Source of the DNA: Akkermansiaceae bacterium
Lineage (GTDB): Bacteria; Verrucomicrobiota; Verrucomicrobiia; Verrucomicrobiales; DEV007
Reading direction: 5' to 3'
Length of the DNA stretch: 64,000 nucleotides
Assembly: GCA_024233005.1 (NCBI GenBank)
Contig: JACKQE010000009.1
Coordinates: forward strand, 157,616-221,615
Shown here: one piece after another, positions 59,679 to 64,000 of the stretch
How the letters are laid out: each line of letters starts with the position of its first letter
How positions within the stretch are numbered: position 1 is the first letter of the stretch
Notes under the pieces: generated by a model
What the model was told of the DNA's origin: nothing
The model's input: only the letters and a program-made list of their open reading frames with translations
Databases searched by the model: none
Program-made: the position numbers and the translations under genes

Positions 59679-60860
59679 TCAGGGGACTTTTTGAAAGACC
59701 TCCACATCATAAACGATCCCGGAACCAACCTCCCCGGTGGGAGCAAAGCCGCCGGATTCCAGCAGGGCCCTCATCTCTTGGCGCCTCCGGAAGTATAGAC
59801 GTTTGCCAAAGATTTCGAGAATGCGGGCGCCGATCTCGACTTTATAGGAATTGACGACCAGCAACCCGGAGGGGGCCGTCATGGCCCTGATTTTGCCGAT
59901 TATTTCCGGAGCATTGGAGAAAGCCGGGGAAGCCGGGTGGCCCAAGTGTTCGTCGGTGGTGGCGCAGGTGAAGCCGCTGAAATATTCCAAAATGCCGATC
60001 AGGGTCACCACATCGTAAGGAGGATCCGCGGCCTCGGCCTCTGGAACCGGATGCAGCAAATCTCTGGTCCGGGCAGAGATGCCGGGACCATTCATGGTGG
60101 TGGCAAGGTGGGCGCTGGTGGTGTGAAGCTTGTTCAGAAGACGGCGTGCTTTCGTGACGTTGCCTGCATCCCGGTCGGTAATGGTGGCGGTGATCAAACG
60201 GGGATCGTAGCCATCCCGGATCAACCGGTCGAAGACCAGAATCATGCTCAGTCCCGTTCCGGCGGCCGCCGCTTTCAGGTGGACCGGTTTCCCCTGATCC
60301 AGTCGGCTTTTGGCTCCCTTGTAGGAAAACTGGCATTCCCAGATGAATCGGATCTGGACATCTTTCCCCTGAACCGAATTGAGAAAAATGTTATCCCAGG
60401 TGCTGGCATTGCGGCTGATTTCCGGAGAAATCATCATGTAAGGGGCGTTCATCGGGTCACCTCCCTCCACAAAAGAGGCAGCATCGGCCATGGATGGCTC
60501 CAGGAGCGTCATGCCGTAAGGGTGGTTCGACCTCTCGATGATCCTGTTTCGAAAGACGGTCATTTCCGTCCCGTCCGGGTTGGTTCGCACCGTCGGACGG
60601 GTCGTCCATCGCAATAGCCGGAAAACACCTCCCGCCATCCATCGACGGAAGTTCCCGGAAGGGAGGGGGACGTCGGCATCAAACACCTGCCGGCTGAGGC
60701 TGGCAAGGATGGCTTCCGCAAATTCTTCCTGGCCCTCGGCATAGAGGGTGTTCACCGCCTCCATTGGAGTGAATCCATGTTCTGACAAAAGGCTGGCGTT
60801 CCCTGAACGCCACTTCACCGGGGACAAGGAGAAAGCTTCAGAGGATGCGCGGGAACTCAT
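59679..60860 (-). CDS. Class I SAM-dependent methyltransferase-like protein
   Basis: A 393-residue protein from the ATG at 60860. The N-terminal half (about 1-170) is not a domain I recognise and is rich in aromatic and proline residues. The C-terminal half (about 195-393) looks like a class I methyltransferase: KAAAAGTGLSMILVFDRLI (binding-loop region), ATITDRDAGNVTKARRLL as the acidic beta-2 end, YDVVTLIGILEYFSGFTC as motif post-II, then PSGLLVVNSYKVEIGARILE. Glycine-rich motif I is loose (AAAGTGLSM), so catalysis is probable but not certain. It converges on the lipid operon (26 bases between stops), consistent with product tailoring. Confidence 0.7.
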   Translation of the reverse strand: MSSRASSEAFSLSPVKWRSGNASLLSEHGFTPMEAVNTLYAEGQEEFAEAILASLSRQVFDADVPLPSGNFRRWMAGGVFRLLRWTTRPTVRTNPDGTEMTVFRNRIIERSNHPYGMTLLEPSMADAASFVEGGDPMNAPYMMISPEISRNASTWDNIFLNSVQGKDVQIRFIWECQFSYKGAKSRLDQGKPVHLKAAAAGTGLSMILVFDRLIRDGYDPRLITATITDRDAGNVTKARRLLNKLHTTSAHLATTMNGPGISARTRDLLHPVPEAEAADPPYDVVTLIGILEYFSGFTCATTDEHLGHPASPAFSNAPEIIGKIRAMTAPSGLLVVNSYKVEIGARILEIFGKRLYFRRRQEMRALLESGGFAPTGEVGSGIVYDVEVFQKVP

Positions 60861-60927
60861 GAGGAATGCAAGGCACGGGGGACCATTCCCGTGGTCAAGG
60901 CAGGAACTAGTGCCAGCCCAAAAAATT

Positions 60928-62580
60928 TTATTGGTTCCTCAGGTGCAGGAGCAGGATCCGCATGGCCTCGGTCATCCCCATCGGGTGCAGATGGCTCCAA
61001 TGCCCACTGGGAATGATGAGTTCACTGTCGGCTCCGTTCAAATGACTGCTCCAATAAGGGACAATCCCATCGGAACTCACTGGTTTGGTGTGGTCGAGAT
61101 TTCCGCCTTTTCCCCGGTCTCCGATGATGGAGTGGAAAGGCACCCCGGCTTTCAGAGGCAAGGAATCCACCAATGCCAGGAATGGATTGCTGGGGTCCAG
61201 CATGTCAATGCTGTTCGGAAGATGTTTGCGTTTGTCATTCCGAATTTCGGGGCGCACATAGGTGTAGGCTTCCCGGTAAATGGCTTCTTCGGATAGAGGA
61301 TTTCCGATCAATTTGGCACCAAACCGGCCCAATGGGTTGGTGGCATCGTCGCTGCCCCGATGCGATGCCGAGAAAAAGATGACGCGAGAGATGTTGGGGC
61401 AGGCGTCAAAGATCAGGCTTCGGGACATCACCGTAAGCGTATCCTGGGAGAAGGGTATTTCCCCGGGAGGCTTGGCATAGTAGGCGTCCCAGATTTTCAT
61501 GCCGCTGTCGGTCAGCAGCAGTCGGGAGATCATCCCCCCCATGCTGTGGCCGATCACTACCATATCCTTGTGGTCCGGATAGCGCTGCCGGATCTGATTG
61601 AGTTGATTCCGCAGAATGGCTGCGGATAGAGGATAGGGCAAACCGGACGGGTAGCTGAAAAACCAAAACTGATAGTTCTTCCGGATTTCCGGTTCAGTCC
61701 TGAGATAGTCGATCACCGGCGCCCAGGTGGCTGGTGAATTGCCCAACCCGTGAATGCAAAGCACAGGGATTTTCTTGGGATTGTAGGGCTGAAGTCTCGC
61801 CAGACGCGCGGAGCCTTCAAATTGATTGGGTTTGAAGAGACCTTGCAATTCTCGTTTTTCCAGATTCAGATCCGCCAACGCCAAAGCCATCGGCGCCTGG
61901 TAGTCAGCGGCCATGGGATACTCCTTTTGGTCGAGGGAGATGGTTTCCTGCTCCAGAGGATCGGCGAGGATGATTTCGCAATTGGCTCCATTGAATCTGA
62001 TCAGGGCGGTCAATCCGTAATAGACCTGCTTACCTTGGGCAAACTGGTCGATTTTGGTGTAGTCGAGATCCTTGCCAACGACCATCACAGGGGCACCAAG
62101 TCCTTGCTTGATCGCCCGCTCACCGACGAGCTTGCCTTTGAAATCGTAACGGTCCGTCGGATAGATTTGGAAATTCCTTGGATGATATTCCGGACGAGGA
62201 TTGGGTGGCGTCAGAGTCAGGCTCCAGGAGCCTTCTCCCGAGGACTTGCAGACCAGCGGGTTGTCCCAAGGCTTGAGCTTCTGGTTTTCAATGATTTCGA
62301 TAATTCTGGCGACGGAAAAGTTGTAGTCACTCCGGGCCAGCGTGTCGCCAGGGTTGGTTGCCAAGCGGAGCCGTCCGGAATTGGCGGCATCCAGGTAAAG
62401 CCCCAACTGGTCCATCGGCTGGCCCTTTAATTTGGACTGGACCGTTTCCAACGCCAGTTGTTCCCTCGTAGCGGTCAGCTTGGTGGTCTGCTTGGTTTCA
62501 CTAACTTTTGAATAGGACGCGCACCCCCAGAGGATGCATGACGTGATGGCCAGTAAGACGGCAGAGAACGGCTTGAGCAT
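60928..62580 (-). CDS. Lipoprotein alpha/beta hydrolase (lipase/esterase-like)
   Basis: A 550-residue protein with a lipobox LWGC (Cys20) after a hydrophobic stretch, so it should be a lipid-anchored envelope protein. About 40-260 is an accessory region. The alpha/beta-hydrolase part starts at IPVLCIHGLGNSPATWAPVIDYL and has the nucleophile elbow GHSMG at 344-348 with Ser346. LALVDSLPLKAGVPFHSIIGDRGKGG and GIVPYWSSHL supply the later catalytic loop; a His in IIPSGHWSHLHP is a candidate third member. It is similar in outline to secreted triacylglycerol lipase-like proteins. It could release or acylate the lipid product; that is inference from position. Confidence 0.85.
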   Translation of the reverse strand: MLKPFSAVLLAITSCILWGCASYSKVSETKQTTKLTATREQLALETVQSKLKGQPMDQLGLYLDAANSGRLRLATNPGDTLARSDYNFSVARIIEIIENQKLKPWDNPLVCKSSGEGSWSLTLTPPNPRPEYHPRNFQIYPTDRYDFKGKLVGERAIKQGLGAPVMVVGKDLDYTKIDQFAQGKQVYYGLTALIRFNGANCEIILADPLEQETISLDQKEYPMAADYQAPMALALADLNLEKRELQGLFKPNQFEGSARLARLQPYNPKKIPVLCIHGLGNSPATWAPVIDYLRTEPEIRKNYQFWFFSYPSGLPYPLSAAILRNQLNQIRQRYPDHKDMVVIGHSMGGMISRLLLTDSGMKIWDAYYAKPPGEIPFSQDTLTVMSRSLIFDACPNISRVIFFSASHRGSDDATNPLGRFGAKLIGNPLSEEAIYREAYTYVRPEIRNDKRKHLPNSIDMLDPSNPFLALVDSLPLKAGVPFHSIIGDRGKGGNLDHTKPVSSDGIVPYWSSHLNGADSELIIPSGHWSHLHPMGMTEAMRILLLHLRNQ

Positions 62581-62670
62581 GGGAAACGGTAACCTTACTT
62601 TCTAAACCATAGTCCGTCAATGCCACTCGGTTGAGTGGTTCTGGTTTTTGAGAGACTCAAATCCAAGGGA

Positions 62671-63258
62671 TCAGCCAGCCTTGCCAAGAAGGCCTTCTTT
62701 GATGGATTTTTGGAGGGGTTCTCCGATCCAGAGGCGCAACATGGCATGGTAAAATTCGTCCCCTTGGATGGGCTCAAACTGATGGTCATTGACACCCACC
62801 ACCATGCCTTTGCTGGGAACAAAGTCGATCGTTACCGAACTGCCACTGTCCAGGTCGGTCCCGTTGCCAAAGCAGGCCAGAAAGGCTGCCAATTCTTTTC
62901 GGTATTTTACTTTTTCTGCCTCGCTGAAATTGTTGTCGATGTTCTCTTGAATGGTGGAACCAAACTTGTCGACGCTCACTTTGCGCAACATCGAAATGAG
63001 CACCCGTTTCGGCAGGCTGTGCTCAGACATAATGGTTTCACAATTTTGACAACGGTCACTGAGGAACAACCCCACCACGTACACTTTCAGGCCCCAGACG
63101 GTCCGGGTGGCAGTTCCGTTCAGTATGAGTCCTGAATTTTCGAGCTGCACCTGGTCGGGGAAGTCCACCCCATGGATTTCGAGTGCCTGACTGGTAGGGA
63201 GGCAAAGGGCGGTCAAACCGAGAAACCAGGCGGCAAAGAAGGTTCTTTTTGATCTCAT
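62671..63258 (-). CDS. Secreted chalcone-isomerase-like (CHI-fold) protein
   Basis: A 195-residue protein with a signal peptide (MRSKRTFFAAWFLGLTALCLPTSQA). The mature part follows the bacterial chalcone-isomerase-like pattern: LEIHGVDFPDQVQLENSGLILNGTATRTVWGLKVYVVGLFL, then LPKRVLISMLRKVSVDKF, then SVTIDFVPSKGMVVGVNDHQFEPIQGDEFYHAMLRLWIGE. Bacterial members are not flavonoid enzymes; many bind fatty-acid-like ligands, as do plant FAP proteins of this fold. That would suit a lipid locus. It lies 90 bases before the lipoprotein hydrolase on the same strand. Confidence 0.85.
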   Translation of the reverse strand: MRSKRTFFAAWFLGLTALCLPTSQALEIHGVDFPDQVQLENSGLILNGTATRTVWGLKVYVVGLFLSDRCQNCETIMSEHSLPKRVLISMLRKVSVDKFGSTIQENIDNNFSEAEKVKYRKELAAFLACFGNGTDLDSGSSVTIDFVPSKGMVVGVNDHQFEPIQGDEFYHAMLRLWIGEPLQKSIKEGLLGKAG

Positions 63259-63657
63259 AAGTAGGAGGAGCGGAAGGGGAGGGGTGTTTTAAAATCCTGA
63301 AGCCACCCGGCAATCATTTAGGATAAGACGGATGAATTCCTGATTTATTTAATTTAGTCTTTGTTAGCTTCACCGTCAACGGAACTGCAAATCTGGAAAC
63401 CCCATCTGAGGGAAAGTCTTGTGGGGGTATCAACCCATCGAAGGGTGGGCTTCATCGGGAAATGCTCCTAGGTCGCAGTGATCCCATCCGGTGGATGAGA
63501 GGAAAATTTTTCAGCGGTCCGTCCCAGCCCACCGACCTGTTCCTGGTCTCTCGTCTTTCCTTTGGGCGGATCAACTGTCATTGCGAAATACAATGGCAAC
63601 ATTGATGGCGGAACACCTTTGCGCGCAGAGAAAGGTCGATATCTCCTGCCGGAGCGA
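63259..63657. other. Intergenic region, no gene seen
   Basis: About 400 bases between the CHI-like gene and the RyR-domain gene. The part at 63300-63370 is AT-rich and may hold the promoter of the CHI-like gene. Overlapping ORFs here lack domain motifs. No tRNA or terminator was recognised. Confidence 0.45.
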
Positions 63658-63957
63658 TCAGCTCGTCAGTTCAGCGGGGCTCCGCTGAAGTTTCAGTCCG
63701 GCCCTCTGGAGCAGTGCGGGATAATTCCGCACCGCGCTGCGGTCTTTTTCCCTTTCCTCCTCCGACAACTCCGCATAGGGGATGATCGAAGGATGGATCT
63801 TGGCGGTATCATCGCGGCGTGGCCCATAGATCCAACCCTCCCCGGTTTTCTCCGCCATCCAACCCTCGTGCTCCGCAATGGCCGCAACCAGGCCCCAATC
63901 TGGAGCCCTGGAGTCAAACGTGCCAAAATAGTAGAGTCTGGGCGATGCTCTCGGCAT
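63658..63957 (-). CDS. RyR-domain protein, possibly incomplete at the window edge
   Basis: 99 residues from the ATG at 63957. A ryanodine-receptor (RyR) repeat domain is clear: HEGWMAEKTGEGWIYGPRRDDTAKIHPSIIPYAELSEEEREKDRSAV at about 30-77, with the hallmark WxYGPxRDD...HPxxxPYxELxxxEREKDR. Bacterial RyR-domain proteins are of unknown function; some are fused to potassium-channel or NTPase-type modules. The same frame stays open from 63957 to the window edge with no stop, so the true start could lie beyond 64000 and the protein could be larger. The opposite (C-terminal) end is complete at 63658. Confidence 0.75.
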   Translation of the reverse strand: MPRASPRLYYFGTFDSRAPDWGLVAAIAEHEGWMAEKTGEGWIYGPRRDDTAKIHPSIIPYAELSEEEREKDRSAVRNYPALLQRAGLKLQRSPAELTS

Positions 63958-64000
63958 GAGCCATTTTGATCTCTCAACACAGAGTGAGGATGTCCATTTT

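Noticed and set aside
1..64000. CRISPR arrays, tRNA or rRNA genes, insertion sequences, prophage
   Set aside because: No regularly spaced direct repeats, no tRNA T-loop pattern in the intergenic stretches, and no transposase, integrase or phage motif were found by reading.

Overview
The window looks like a chromosomal segment of a Verrucomicrobiota bacterium, or less likely another member of the PVC superphylum. It is GC-rich. It carries several families enriched in that group: secreted c-type cytochrome/beta-propeller 'PVC-type' dehydrogenase-like proteins with CxxCH motifs, a DUF1501 protein paired with a PSCyt1/DUF1549/DUF1553 cytochrome, tandem DUF1080 domains, Tat-exported Gfo/Idh oxidoreductases and very large PQQ-propeller proteins. 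No tRNA, rRNA, CRISPR array, transposase or phage gene was seen. Genus and species cannot be assigned from the sequence alone.

Layout. 1-1489 (minus): an ECF sigma module in cnrY-cnrX-cnrH order (anti-sigma, periplasmic sensor, sigma factor cut by the window edge), preceded by a small Cys-rich secreted protein. 1782-5000: a Ski2-like helicase and a YugP-type membrane zinc peptidase, convergent. 5141-15072: a PVC-type dehydrogenase/HEAT/cytochrome, arginine decarboxylase (speA), gcvT, a DUF2314 membrane protein, an alpha/beta hydrolase and a group-2 sigma-70 factor with a clear intrinsic terminator. 15073-35253: a 1312-residue methyltransferase-like/PQQ-propeller/LamG fusion and its membrane neighbour, the DUF1501-PSCyt1 pair, a tandem-ModA binding protein with a ModB permease and no ATPase, a second PVC-type cytochrome, a tandem DUF1080 protein, a decayed PQQ-propeller gene and an AspT-like exchanger. 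35307-45825: a large secreted protein of unknown function, then a carbohydrate-flavoured group (MetE-like methyltransferase, SIS protein, small protein, ROK kinase, Gfo/Idh oxidoreductase, VOC protein, Tat-exported propeller-like protein).

45949-63258 is the most striking part: a lipid/polyketide locus. A Mpo1-like (DUF962) membrane protein and a gene-poor 580 bp stretch precede a highly reducing type I PKS (KS-AT-DH-cMT-ER-KR-ACP). This is followed almost without gaps by a stand-alone condensation-domain acyltransferase, a membrane fatty-acid desaturase, a MacB/LolD-type ABC ATPase, its MacB/FtsX-type permease and a LolA-like periplasmic protein. On the opposite strand, converging on this block, lie a SAM methyltransferase-like protein, a lipoprotein alpha/beta hydrolase and a secreted chalcone-isomerase-like protein. 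The inferred logic is synthesis of a methyl-branched reduced acyl chain, transfer to an alcohol or amine acceptor, desaturation, and ABC/LolA-like delivery to the outer membrane. This resembles mycobacterial Mas/PapA5 lipid logic but is built with diderm export parts. The PKS reading frame is broken by a one-base deletion inside the AT domain, so the locus is either decaying or affected by a sequence error.

Two genes are visibly damaged: the PKS by a frameshift near 49002, and a PQQ-propeller gene by an in-frame TGA at 33354-33356 plus a missing 5' end. Reads should be checked before either is called a true pseudogene. Functional names rest on motifs and family knowledge recalled from reading the sequence; no database search was run.
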